Shown one piece after another: positions 1-5,479 of a stretch of 5,680 bases of DNA (position 1 is the first letter of the stretch; each line of letters opens with the position of its first letter). Source of the DNA: Clostridia bacterium (GTDB lineage: Bacteria; Bacillota; Clostridia; Oscillospirales; CAG-382); assembly GCA_017560285.1 (NCBI GenBank), contig JAFYOG010000025.1, positions 1-5,680 on the forward strand, read 5' to 3'. A program made the translations under genes and the position numbers. Below the pieces are notes generated by a model that was given only the letters and a program-made list of their open reading frames with translations, searched no databases and was not told the DNA's origin.

Positions 1-2166
1 ATAATCGTCGTTAAATATACCATTTATAGAAACGTTAAGGTTGCTGTTTATAAGCTTTTTAATAGCCTTTGCAGGGGACATTCCCACAATGTCGGGAACG
101 GTTGCGTTTGCTTCGATAGAGGAGCCCTCGGTATAGAGAATAACCACACCGTCGTTGGAAATTACGGTGCCCTTTGAAGGAAGCTGTTCCAATACCTTAC
201 CGCCCTCGCCCTTTATTACAACCTTTACGTCTTCGCCAAGGGCTTTTAATGCCGCCTTGGCTTCGTCGATGGTTTTGCCCTTTATATCGGGAACAGAAAC
301 AGAGGTTTCGGTCTTATCGGGAGCCACGCCAAGGTGAGGAAGAACCTCGGTTAAAATGTTGGCAACCACGGGTGCTGCTACCGCAGAGCCGTAATACTGA
401 CCCATAGTAGGATCGTCTACCAAAACCAAAATGGCAATTTTAGGGTCTTCGGCAGGTGCGAAGGTTACGCAGGAGCTGATATAATCTTCTGCCTCGGTAT
501 CTCTTTTTTCAGACGTACCTGTTTTAGAAACGACGTTATAGCCCGAAACGGATGCGTTTTTGGTAGAGTTTATAAGGCTTTTCATTATAATATCGCAGGT
601 ATCTGCAGAGATAACCTGACGAGCGTTTTCGTATTGGAAGGTTTTTACAACGTTGCCCGTACCGTCAACAAGTGATTTTACGGTGTGGGGGAATACCAAA
701 TTACCGCCGTTGGCGATGGTTGCCATGGCGCGAAGGTGCTGTATGGGGGTTACCTTAAAGGTCTGACCGAAGGAATAGGTAGCAAGCTCTACGTCCTCGA
801 ACTGGGCGCCTGTGGTTTGGTAGTAAATAGAGGAAACCTCGCCAAGGAGGTCGCTTCCCGTAACCTTACCGTAGCCGAACTCTTGGAAATAATCCTTGAA
901 CCTATTTGTGCCGACCGCACTGCCGATATCGATAAACGCAGGGTTGCAGGAGTTTACAATGGCTTCGGCAAAGGTTTGTGTGCCGTGACCCGAGGTATCG
1001 TGGCAGTGGATTTCTTTATCTAAAACCCATTTGCCGCCGTTGCAATAAAAGGTGGTTGAGTTGGGGTCGATAGCGCCATCCTCGATAGCCATTGCGCTTG
1101 TTATAATTTTAAAGGTGGAACCGGGCTCGAAGGTTTGGGTAGCTATGGTATTGTTCCACATTTCGTACAAAAGCTCGGTTTTATATGCGGCGCGTTTTTC
1201 TTCGGTACCTATAAACGCGTCGTATTTGTTTTGATAATACTCGGTTAAAACGTTGTAATTGTTAAGGTCGTAGTTGGGATATATGCCCGAACCGAGAATT
1301 TCGCCGTTGGTTACGTCCATTACGATACACTGAACTCTGCCGTTGGGCTTGTGTTCATCGTAGCATTGGCGTATATATTTTTCGATGCTGTTTTGAATAG
1401 ACCAATCTATGGTGGAAACCACGTTATAGCCGTCTACTGCGGGGATATAGGTAGAGCCCACGCCGGAATCCAGCTCGTTACCGTAGCCGTCGGCGGCTTT
1501 AACCGATTTGCCGTTTATGCCCGAAAGATATTCGTTATACACCGATTCTATACCCGAAAGGCCTTGGTTATCTACCCCTGTAAAGCCAATAAGGTGGGAT
1601 GCCATTGTTCCGTAGCGGTAATAACGCTTGGTGGTTTCTTCCAAATGGACGACGCGGTCTAATTCCTGCTCGTCGATAAATTCACGTATTGCCTTTTCCT
1701 CGGTTTCGGATAAGAACTTCTTTATCATTTGGTATTGAGAAGCGGTGTTTTGACCCTTTTCCCATACCATGGTTTTATCTACAGATAGGATTTCGGAAAG
1801 ACCTTGGGAAACGATTTCCAAAATCTCGTCGAAGGTTTGAGGATTATCTGTTTTTTGGCTGTCGTCTGCCTTTTCCTCGATATGGTGGGGAGAAATAAAG
1901 CAGTTATATACCGTTGCGCTTACGGCAAGCTCTGTTGTGCCGTCGCTTGCATATATTGCGCCGCGCTTTGCATCGATGGTAACCGAGCTTGTATATTGAT
2001 CGAGGGCAGAATTGCGGTAATCGTATGGGTCTGCAAGCTGAAGAAATGCAAAACGGGCACAGAGGGAAAACATCAGCGCCAAAATTATTATTAATGCAAA
2101 GCGGCTTCGTGCCGAAATATTGCGCCCCATACCCGAGGGTGTTGCATATTTCTTGTTTGCAGACAT
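1..2166 (-). CDS. ftsI: Class B penicillin-binding protein with PASTA domains (FtsI/PbpB/SpoVD family), 3' end outside window
   Basis: The frame is open from an ATG at 2166 to the left edge, giving 722 codons with no stop, so the C-terminus is missing. The family crosslinks peptidoglycan at the septum or spore cortex as a D,D-transpeptidase, anchored in the membrane and acting outside the cell. Visible in order: a short basic cytoplasmic tail, one transmembrane segment at about residues 23-42, a dimerisation/pedestal region starting with a degenerate RGxIxDRxG motif (KRGAIYASDG, 67-76), then the transpeptidase domain. All three catalytic motifs are present: S350-TFK with nucleophile S350 and K353, S406-CN, and K548-TGT. 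This spacing closely resembles pneumococcal PBP2x. Two PASTA repeats follow, one starting near residue 624 (SVPDIKG) and a second near 689 (TVPDIVG) that is cut by the window. A good AAAGGAG site at 2176-2182, 9 nt upstream, supports the start. Family assignment is very secure. Choosing between vegetative FtsI/PbpB and sporulation SpoVD is not possible here; the position after ftsL fits either. Confidence 0.95.
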   Translation of the reverse strand, partial: MSANKKYATPSGMGRNISARSRFALIIILALMFSLCARFAFLQLADPYDYRNSALDQYTSSVTIDAKRGAIYASDGTTELAVSATVYNCFISPHHIEEKADDSQKTDNPQTFDEILEIVSQGLSEILSVDKTMVWEKGQNTASQYQMIKKFLSETEEKAIREFIDEQELDRVVHLEETTKRYYRYGTMASHLIGFTGVDNQGLSGIESVYNEYLSGINGKSVKAADGYGNELDSGVGSTYIPAVDGYNVVSTIDWSIQNSIEKYIRQCYDEHKPNGRVQCIVMDVTNGEILGSGIYPNYDLNNYNVLTEYYQNKYDAFIGTEEKRAAYKTELLYEMWNNTIATQTFEPGSTFKIITSAMAIEDGAIDPNSTTFYCNGGKWVLDKEIHCHDTSGHGTQTFAEAIVNSCNPAFIDIGSAVGTNRFKDYFQEFGYGKVTGSDLLGEVSSIYYQTTGAQFEDVELATYSFGQTFKVTPIQHLRAMATIANGGNLVFPHTVKSLVDGTGNVVKTFQYENARQVISADTCDIIMKSLINSTKNASVSGYNVVSKTGTSEKRDTEAEDYISSCVTFAPAEDPKIAILVLVDDPTMGQYYGSAVAAPVVANILTEVLPHLGVAPDKTETSVSVPDIKGKTIDEAKAALKALGEDVKVVIKGEGGKVLEQLPSKGTVISNDGVVILYTEGSSIEANATVPDIVGMSPAKAIKKLINSNLNVSINGIFNDDY

Positions 2167-2175
2167 AAAAAATTA

Positions 2176-2182
2176 CTCCTTT
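2176..2182 (-). promoter_or_regulatory. Ribosome binding site of the PASTA transpeptidase gene
   Basis: The minus strand reads AAAGGAG followed by nine A/T-rich bases and the ATG at 2166. This near-perfect Shine-Dalgarno sequence fixes the transpeptidase start and argues against the overlapping frame that begins at a GTG at 2230. Confidence 0.85.
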
Positions 2183-2197
2183 ATTTATAACACAAAT

Positions 2198-2223
2198 GGG
2201 TAATGGAAATTTATCCCTTACCC
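2198..2223 (-). promoter_or_regulatory. Hairpin in the transpeptidase mRNA leader
   Basis: On the minus strand GGGTAA (2223-2218) pairs with TTACCC (2203-2198). After one mismatch GGA pairs with TCC, leaving a 6-nt loop. The hairpin sits about 15 nt upstream of the ribosome binding site. There is no T-tract directly after it, so it does not look like a terminator. A weaker TTTGCA/TGCAAA inverted repeat lies just upstream (2224-2250). A role in mRNA stability or translation control is inference. Confidence 0.4.
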
Positions 2224-2284
2224 TTTGCACAGAATGGCGGTTTTTGCAAACCCCAATCTAAATATATTCCGTATTTACAAATTA

Positions 2285-2313
2285 ATTCTACCATATTTGA
2301 ATTAAAATGTATA
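2285..2313 (-). promoter_or_regulatory. Candidate sigma-A-type promoter for the transpeptidase gene
   Basis: In the 160-bp gap between the ftsL-like gene and the transpeptidase gene, the minus strand carries TATACA (2313-2308) as a -35 element, a 17-bp spacer, and TAGAAT (2290-2285) as a -10 element. The -10 is extended by an upstream TG (TGGTAGAAT). Transcription would begin near 2278, giving a leader of about 110 nt. The gap is unusually long for this compact cluster, which favours an internal promoter. Each hexamer has one or two mismatches to consensus, so the call is tentative. Confidence 0.45.
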
Positions 2314-2326
2314 TAGGTTTTGTAAA

Positions 2327-2881
2327 CTAATTATCAAGAAATTCGTCAAGAACCTCGCCAAGACCGTTTAGCAGGAAGCCGAAGCCGCCTTCTTCGCCGT
2401 CATCGTAATTATGTAGCTCGGTTTTATCGGGCTGTTCGATGGTGATTACCGTGTAATCCATTGTTTCTACGGGAACCATACCGAAGTTTTCCATTGCGTA
2501 ATCTACGATTTCGCCGGGGTCGTATTTGTTGGTGTACGCCGCCTTAAGCTCGTCGTAATTCTTTTGCATGGTTACGGTTTTATCGTTAAGGTCGGCAAGC
2601 TCGCTGCGGTAGCTGTCTACCTGTGCATAGTTCATCATCATAAAAAGGAACAAGCAGGTGAAGATTGCGGTTACAAGTACTGCCGCCCAAGGGAAGGGCG
2701 ATTTGTTTTGCTTTTTAACGGTAACAACCTGAGGAGCGCGAACCGCACGCATAGAAGACGCACGCTTAACAGCAGGCGACTTTGTTCCTGCTTTTTTAAC
2801 GTTATTAGACTTTTTAGCCGTTAATGCCTTGGAATCGGTGTTATTTCGACGGGGCATTTGTGCGTTTGCTCTTTCCTGCAT
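2327..2881 (-). CDS. ftsL: FtsL-like bitopic cell division protein
   Basis: This 184-residue protein has the layout of FtsL/DivIC septum proteins. A long, strongly basic cytoplasmic tail covers residues 1-62 (many Lys/Arg with Ser/Ala/Thr). One transmembrane helix lies at about 64-84 (PWAAVLVTAIFTCLFLF). A short extracytoplasmic coiled coil follows at about 88-118 (Leu/Met/Tyr heptad-like, YRSELADLNDKTVTMQKNYDEL region). Then comes the DPGEIVDYAMENFGMVP segment typical of the end of FtsL-type coiled coils. The tail is acidic and Gly-rich (DDGEEGG) and ends in a possible amphipathic helix (FLLNGLGEVLDEFLDN). FtsL partners with FtsB/DivIC and the septal transpeptidase. Position between rsmH and the PBP gene is the canonical ftsL place, and this is the main support because FtsL sequences diverge strongly. 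At 184 residues it is longer than the usual 90-130. Start: ATG 2881, with GGAAAGG 8 nt upstream. Confidence 0.75.
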   Translation of the reverse strand: MQERANAQMPRRNNTDSKALTAKKSNNVKKAGTKSPAVKRASSMRAVRAPQVVTVKKQNKSPFPWAAVLVTAIFTCLFLFMMMNYAQVDSYRSELADLNDKTVTMQKNYDELKAAYTNKYDPGEIVDYAMENFGMVPVETMDYTVITIEQPDKTELHNYDDGEEGGFGFLLNGLGEVLDEFLDN

Positions 2882-2889
2882 TTTCGTTA

Positions 2890-2896
2890 CCTTTCC
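2890..2896 (-). promoter_or_regulatory. Ribosome binding site of the ftsL-like gene
   Basis: The minus strand reads GGAAAGG, 8 nt before the ATG at 2881, within the 19-bp gap after the rsmH stop. It supports this start and indicates efficient translation from the shared mraZ-rsmH-ftsL message. Confidence 0.75.
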
Positions 2897-2900
2897 TTTT

Positions 2901-3830
2901 TTATACTCTTTCGCACACGCGCAATTTTGCGCTGTGAGATCTGCTGTTGTTTTGAAGCTCTTCCTCTGACGGAAGTATAGGTTTTTTTGTGATTACCGTT
3001 GCTATTTGCTCTTTTCCGCAGACGCACACCGGAAAATCCGACGGGCAGGTGCAGGGGTTTTCGAGTTTTTTAAATCCGTTCTTAACCAAACGGTCCTCTA
3101 AGGAATGGAAGGTTATTATGGACATTCTTCCGCCCTTGTTAAGGATTTTCATACCGTCTTCGATTGCCTTTGGTATGCAATCAAGCTCTCCGTTTACCTC
3201 TATTCTTATTGCCTGAAAGCTTCGCTTTGCGGGATGGCCGCCTTCGCGGCGGAATTTTGCGGGGATTGCAGAGGTTATTATTTCGGACAGCTGAAGCGTT
3301 GTTTTTATTTCAGCTTCGCTACGCGCCTTGCAAATTCGGTTTGCGATTTGGGGTGCGAACCGTTCCTCGCCGTAATCTCTTAATATTCTTATTAAATCCT
3401 TATCGGAATAGGTGTTTACAACCTCGTATGCGGTAAGCGGTGCGGTTTGGTCCATTCGCATATCTAAATCCGCATCCTGCATATAGGAAAATCCCCGTTC
3501 GGCAACGTCAAGCTGATGGGAGGATACGCCAAGGTCCATTAGTATTCCGTCAACCTTGGTAACGCCCGCAGAGTTTACTGCGGAAAGAATATTTTCGAAA
3601 TTATCCTTTACGGTTACAAGACGGCTGTCGTTAATTTTGTTTTTTGCATTAAGCAGTGCATCGTCATCTCTGTCGATACCGATTACCATACCGTTTTTTC
3701 CAAGCTTGGAAAGGATAAGAGAGGTATGCCCTGCTCCGCCCAAGGTGCAATCTACGTATACACCGTCGGGCTTTATGTTAAGAGAATCGACTGTTTCGTG
3801 CAGAAGCACCGATACGTGAGAAAATTCCAT
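2901..3830 (-). CDS. rsmH: 16S rRNA (cytosine(1402)-N4)-methyltransferase RsmH (MraW)
   Basis: RsmH uses S-adenosylmethionine to methylate N4 of C1402 in 16S rRNA, in the ribosomal P site, and acts in the cytoplasm. The 309-residue length matches the family. Recognisable segments are the N-terminal HVSVLLHETVDSL, the SAM-binding motif VDCTLGGAGHT (26-36), GIDRDDDAL (51-59), the conserved ILMDLGVSSHQLD (96-108), RGFSYMQDADLDMRMD (112-127), the GGHPAKRSFQAIRIEVN block (197-213) and FHSLEDRLVK (241-250). Near the C-terminus there is a CxC-x6-CxC cysteine cluster (C260, C262, C269, C271). The start is ATG 3830, only 4 bp after the mraZ stop. The Shine-Dalgarno signal is weak (TAGG about 12 nt upstream), so translation is probably coupled to mraZ. 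The stop is followed directly by the ftsL ribosome binding site. Identification is secure. Confidence 0.97.
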   Translation of the reverse strand: MEFSHVSVLLHETVDSLNIKPDGVYVDCTLGGAGHTSLILSKLGKNGMVIGIDRDDDALLNAKNKINDSRLVTVKDNFENILSAVNSAGVTKVDGILMDLGVSSHQLDVAERGFSYMQDADLDMRMDQTAPLTAYEVVNTYSDKDLIRILRDYGEERFAPQIANRICKARSEAEIKTTLQLSEIITSAIPAKFRREGGHPAKRSFQAIRIEVNGELDCIPKAIEDGMKILNKGGRMSIITFHSLEDRLVKNGFKKLENPCTCPSDFPVCVCGKEQIATVITKKPILPSEEELQNNSRSHSAKLRVCERV

Positions 3831-3834
3831 ATTT

Positions 3835-4254
3835 TTAGAAACCTAACTCGATAAGTTCGTTTGTGATTTCTTCGTTGTTTATAAACTTTTGTTCAGCTTC
3901 CCAAGCCTCGGCAGACCAAACCTCTAAATGAGAGCGGTTGCCCACGATAACAACGTCTTTTTCTAACTTTGCGATATCGCGGTAGTTTTGGGAAAGGGTT
4001 ACTCTGCCCTGAGAATCCACACTGCCTTCGTATGCACCTGCATAGAAATAACGGCGTACGTGGCGTTCCTTTGCAACGGGGAGTTCTTCGAGCTTTGCGG
4101 TGAAGCGTTCCCATTCTGCCATAGGATAAATACAGATGCAGTTATCTAACCCGCGGGAGAAGATAAATTCCTCGCCCAGCTTTTCGCGGAGTTTTGCGGG
4201 AATAAAAAGACGCCCTTTGGCATCGACAGTATGTTTGTATTCGCCGTAAAACAT
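3835..4254 (-). CDS. mraZ: Transcriptional regulator MraZ
   Basis: MraZ is a DNA-binding protein of the SpoVT/AbrB fold. In characterised species it forms a ring and controls its own dcw operon by binding GTGG/TGGG direct repeats upstream of mraZ. The protein is 139 residues, close to the usual 140-150. It starts with the typical MFYGEYKHTVDAKGRLFIPA and has the tandem repeat of two AbrB-like modules, at about 5-47 (signature DAKGR, 11-15) and 76-119 (signature DSQGR, 80-84). The second module has TLSQNYRD where the first has FIPAKLRE, so the usual IP pair is lost there. The start is ATG 4254 with AAAGGGG 8 nt upstream (4263-4269). It is the first gene of the cluster, followed after 4 bp by rsmH. 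Autoregulation is expected from the family; candidate boxes lie at 4305-4321 and 4635-4650. Confidence 0.97.
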   Translation of the reverse strand: MFYGEYKHTVDAKGRLFIPAKLREKLGEEFIFSRGLDNCICIYPMAEWERFTAKLEELPVAKERHVRRYFYAGAYEGSVDSQGRVTLSQNYRDIAKLEKDVVIVGNRSHLEVWSAEAWEAEQKFINNEEITNELIELGF

Positions 4255-4262
4255 CTTTAATT

Positions 4263-4269
4263 CCCCTTT
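4263..4269 (-). promoter_or_regulatory. Ribosome binding site of mraZ
   Basis: The minus strand reads AAAGGGG, 8 nt upstream of the ATG at 4254. It lies just outside the leader inverted repeat (4282-4329), so the structure as drawn would leave it free. Confidence 0.75.
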
Positions 4270-4281
4270 CTGAATGGTTTT

Positions 4282-4329
4282 GGAGCAAAAACCGTGGGCA
4301 AATGCCCCACTAATATGCCACTTTGCTCC
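4282..4329 (-). promoter_or_regulatory. Structured mraZ leader with nested inverted repeats and GTGG boxes
   Basis: On the minus strand a perfect 8-bp outer arm GGAGCAAA (4329-4322) pairs with TTTGCTCC (4289-4282). Inside it GTGGG (4310-4306) pairs with CCCAC (4298-4294) around a 7-nt loop. The 5' half also has GTGG at 4321-4318 and GTGGGG at 4310-4305, 11 bp apart, similar to MraZ-binding direct repeats but with a period one base longer than the usual 10. The element starts about 8 nt after the predicted transcription start, so it could act as a MraZ operator (DNA) or as an mRNA structure. What is seen is the repeat geometry; the function is inferred. Confidence 0.5.
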
Positions 4330-4343
4330 TCTGGTATGGTCTT

Positions 4344-4372
4344 ATTATATATTATCCTGCCCAAAAATGCAA
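4344..4372 (-). promoter_or_regulatory. Sigma-A-type promoter of the mraZ-rsmH-ftsL operon
   Basis: The minus strand has TTGCAT (4372-4367) as -35, a 17-bp spacer and a perfect TATAAT (4349-4344) as -10, in A/T-rich surroundings. The predicted transcription start is near 4337, about 80 nt before the mraZ ATG. The perfect -10 and ideal spacing make it the best promoter candidate in the window; the -35 matches only its first half well. Confidence 0.65.
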
Positions 4373-4514
4373 TAGCGGTGTTGAATGTTAGAAGTTTTTT
4401 TATAAACCGAAAAAGACAAAATGACGAAGCCGAAACCCCTTTATTTCTGCGGTTTTCGACGGCATTCACTGTTGTGTTTTGTATTTTGCTGACGAAAGTT
4501 TGTTAGAATATACA

Positions 4515-4528
4515 AGAACAAAAGTTCT
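4515..4528. promoter_or_regulatory. LexA (SOS) box-like palindrome
   Basis: The sequence AGAACAAAAGTTCT is a perfect 5-bp inverted repeat around AAAA. Its core GAAC-N4-GTTC matches the core of the Gram-positive LexA/DinR operator (CGAACRNRYGTTYC), but the flanking C, the Y at the fourth spacer base and the last C do not match. No SOS gene is adjacent; the nearest downstream gene is mraZ, about 260 bp away on the minus strand. It could be a chance palindrome. Confidence 0.3.
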
Positions 4529-4623
4529 ATCGGCTGAGAAACTGCATATTTTCAAGGGTATTCGGGAGCGGTGTCGCATTTGGAATTTACATTTTCGGCG
4601 ATGTGTAGAAACGATTTTTTTAT

Positions 4624-4660
4624 TTCGATAAGTAGTGGGGCGAAGTGGGGCAATTCGATA
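4624..4660 (+). promoter_or_regulatory. Phased GTGGGG direct repeat (possible distal MraZ operator)
   Basis: GTGGGG occurs at 4635-4640 and 4645-4650, an exact 10-bp period, which is the spacing used by MraZ. The pair is flanked by TTCGATA at 4624-4630 and 4654-4660, 30 bp apart, so elements recur in near-integral helical turns. The boxes read on the plus strand, opposite to mraZ, and lie about 290 bp upstream of the predicted mraZ promoter. Use by MraZ is inference. Confidence 0.35.
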
Positions 4661-4691
4661 TTTTTTAGGTATATTTTTATTGCTTGCAAAT

Positions 4692-4738
4692 AAAAAAACA
4701 CTTCAAAAAGGGAGAAAAATCCGTTTTTGAAGTGTTTT
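4692..4738 (-). terminator. Intrinsic terminator of the fhs-hydrolase operon
   Basis: A perfect 15-bp inverted repeat (aaaacacttcaaaaa at 4695-4709, tttttgaagtgtttt at 4724-4738) encloses a 14-nt loop whose GGA/TCC can add three more pairs. On the minus strand the stem is followed by an unbroken T-run ending at 4692. It begins 12 bp after the hydrolase stop codon. The plus-strand side has only four T within the arm, so termination is mainly in the minus direction. Confidence 0.9.
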
Positions 4739-4750
4739 GTGATTATTAAA

Positions 4751-5479
4751 TTAAAATTCCAGCTCTGCCGTTATGGGAAAATGGTCGGAAGCGATAACCT
4801 TTACCGTATTTGCGCTGATAGGCGTTAACCCTTTTGCAAAGATATAATCTATGCGTTCGTAAGGGTCGTTAGAGGTAAAGGTGTACTCTTCCCTGCCCAA
4901 AGCTGCGTGAACGTCGGTAAAATATTCCGCAAGCCTTTTTATGTTTGGGTTGGCAGGAGTTACGTTGAAATCGCCCATAAGTATAATGGGGTTGTTTACC
5001 GATTTTGCTATATCGAGAACCGTTTGAACGGCGTTTTCGCTTTCGCCCTTGCCCAAGCCGAAGTGTGCGGAAAGCACGGTTAGCGGCTTGCCTTCTATAG
5101 TATAATCGGTGCGTAAAATACAACGGGTTTCGTAATAGCCCTCTGTACGTTCTTCTTTGGGTACGTCGGGTATCATAACCTTTTGTTTATTTACGAAGGG
5201 ATAAACCGACCAAACCGCATTGCCGTAAAAGCAGGTTTCGCTAAACTGAAGGCTGTTGCCGAAATAGCAATCCCCGCCCAAGGTATTTTTGAAAAGCTCG
5301 GGTTGGTTGGGATATGCGGGATTATCGGTATTTATGCCCTGCCTTATTTCGTTAATGCTTAAAATATGAGGATTTTGGTCTTTTATTACCTGCGCTATCA
5401 GGTTTAAATCCATAACATCGCCGGGAAGGTTATTATTTCTTCCGTGTTGGATGTTAAAGGTCATTATTTTTAGCTTCAT
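4751..5479 (-). CDS. Endonuclease/exonuclease/phosphatase (EEP) family hydrolase
   Basis: This 242-residue protein is a compact, complete EEP-fold metal-dependent phosphoesterase, the superfamily of DNase I, exonuclease III, sphingomyelinases and inositol phosphatases. Visible active-site signatures are MTFNIQHG with N9, INEI with metal-ligand E44, GNAVWS (86-91), LSAHFGLG with catalytic H139, MGDFNVTP with D170 and N172, RIDYIFAKG with D211, and the terminal SDHFPI with D232 and H233. No signal peptide, membrane helix or DNA-binding extension is present, so it is probably cytoplasmic. The substrate cannot be read from the sequence; nucleic acid, phospholipid head group or another phosphodiester are all possible. 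Its ATG shares one base with the fhs stop (TAATG), and there is no good ribosome binding site, which suggests translational coupling to fhs. A terminator follows. Confidence 0.9.
   Translation of the reverse strand: MKLKIMTFNIQHGRNNNLPGDVMDLNLIAQVIKDQNPHILSINEIRQGINTDNPAYPNQPELFKNTLGGDCYFGNSLQFSETCFYGNAVWSVYPFVNKQKVMIPDVPKEERTEGYYETRCILRTDYTIEGKPLTVLSAHFGLGKGESENAVQTVLDIAKSVNNPIILMGDFNVTPANPNIKRLAEYFTDVHAALGREEYTFTSNDPYERIDYIFAKGLTPISANTVKVIASDHFPITAELEF

Larger units (their letters stand above)
4380..4690. other. Non-coding stretch upstream of the mraZ promoter
   Basis: I see no credible gene on either strand: the short open frames lack ribosome binding sites and recognisable protein features. 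No tRNA or known structured RNA was recognised. The stretch contains a GAAC-N4-GTTC palindrome and a pair of phased GTGGGG boxes, both listed separately. It is long for a space between a closed operon and the mraZ promoter, so it may hold further regulatory sites. Confidence 0.5.

Noticed and set aside
685..1023. Plus-strand open frame of 112 codons
   Set aside because: It lies fully antisense inside the transpeptidase domain coding region; its openness follows from the codon use of the real gene and it has no ribosome binding site.
1904..2230. Minus-strand open frame of 108 codons starting at a GTG near 2230
   Set aside because: It overlaps the start of the transpeptidase gene in another frame, has no recognisable domain, and the transpeptidase frame has the better ribosome binding site and clear motifs.
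3238..3252. GC-rich palindrome CCGCC-TTCGC-GGCGG inside rsmH
   Set aside because: It encodes the conserved RREGGH part of RsmH; the symmetry is explained by Arg and Gly codons and there is no T-tract.
4412..4460. Imperfect inverted repeat GCCGAAACC...GGTTTTCGAC
   Set aside because: The arms are short with a bulge and a long loop, and no T-tract follows on either strand, so a terminator or defined RNA cannot be supported.
4257..4469. Minus-strand open frame of 70 codons ending two bases before mraZ
   Set aside because: It runs across the predicted mraZ promoter and leader repeats, has no ribosome binding site, and its protein shows no recognisable features.
4294..4506. Plus-strand open frame of 70 codons in the mraZ upstream region
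   Set aside because: It lies antisense over the mraZ promoter and leader, with no convincing ribosome binding site and no recognisable domain.
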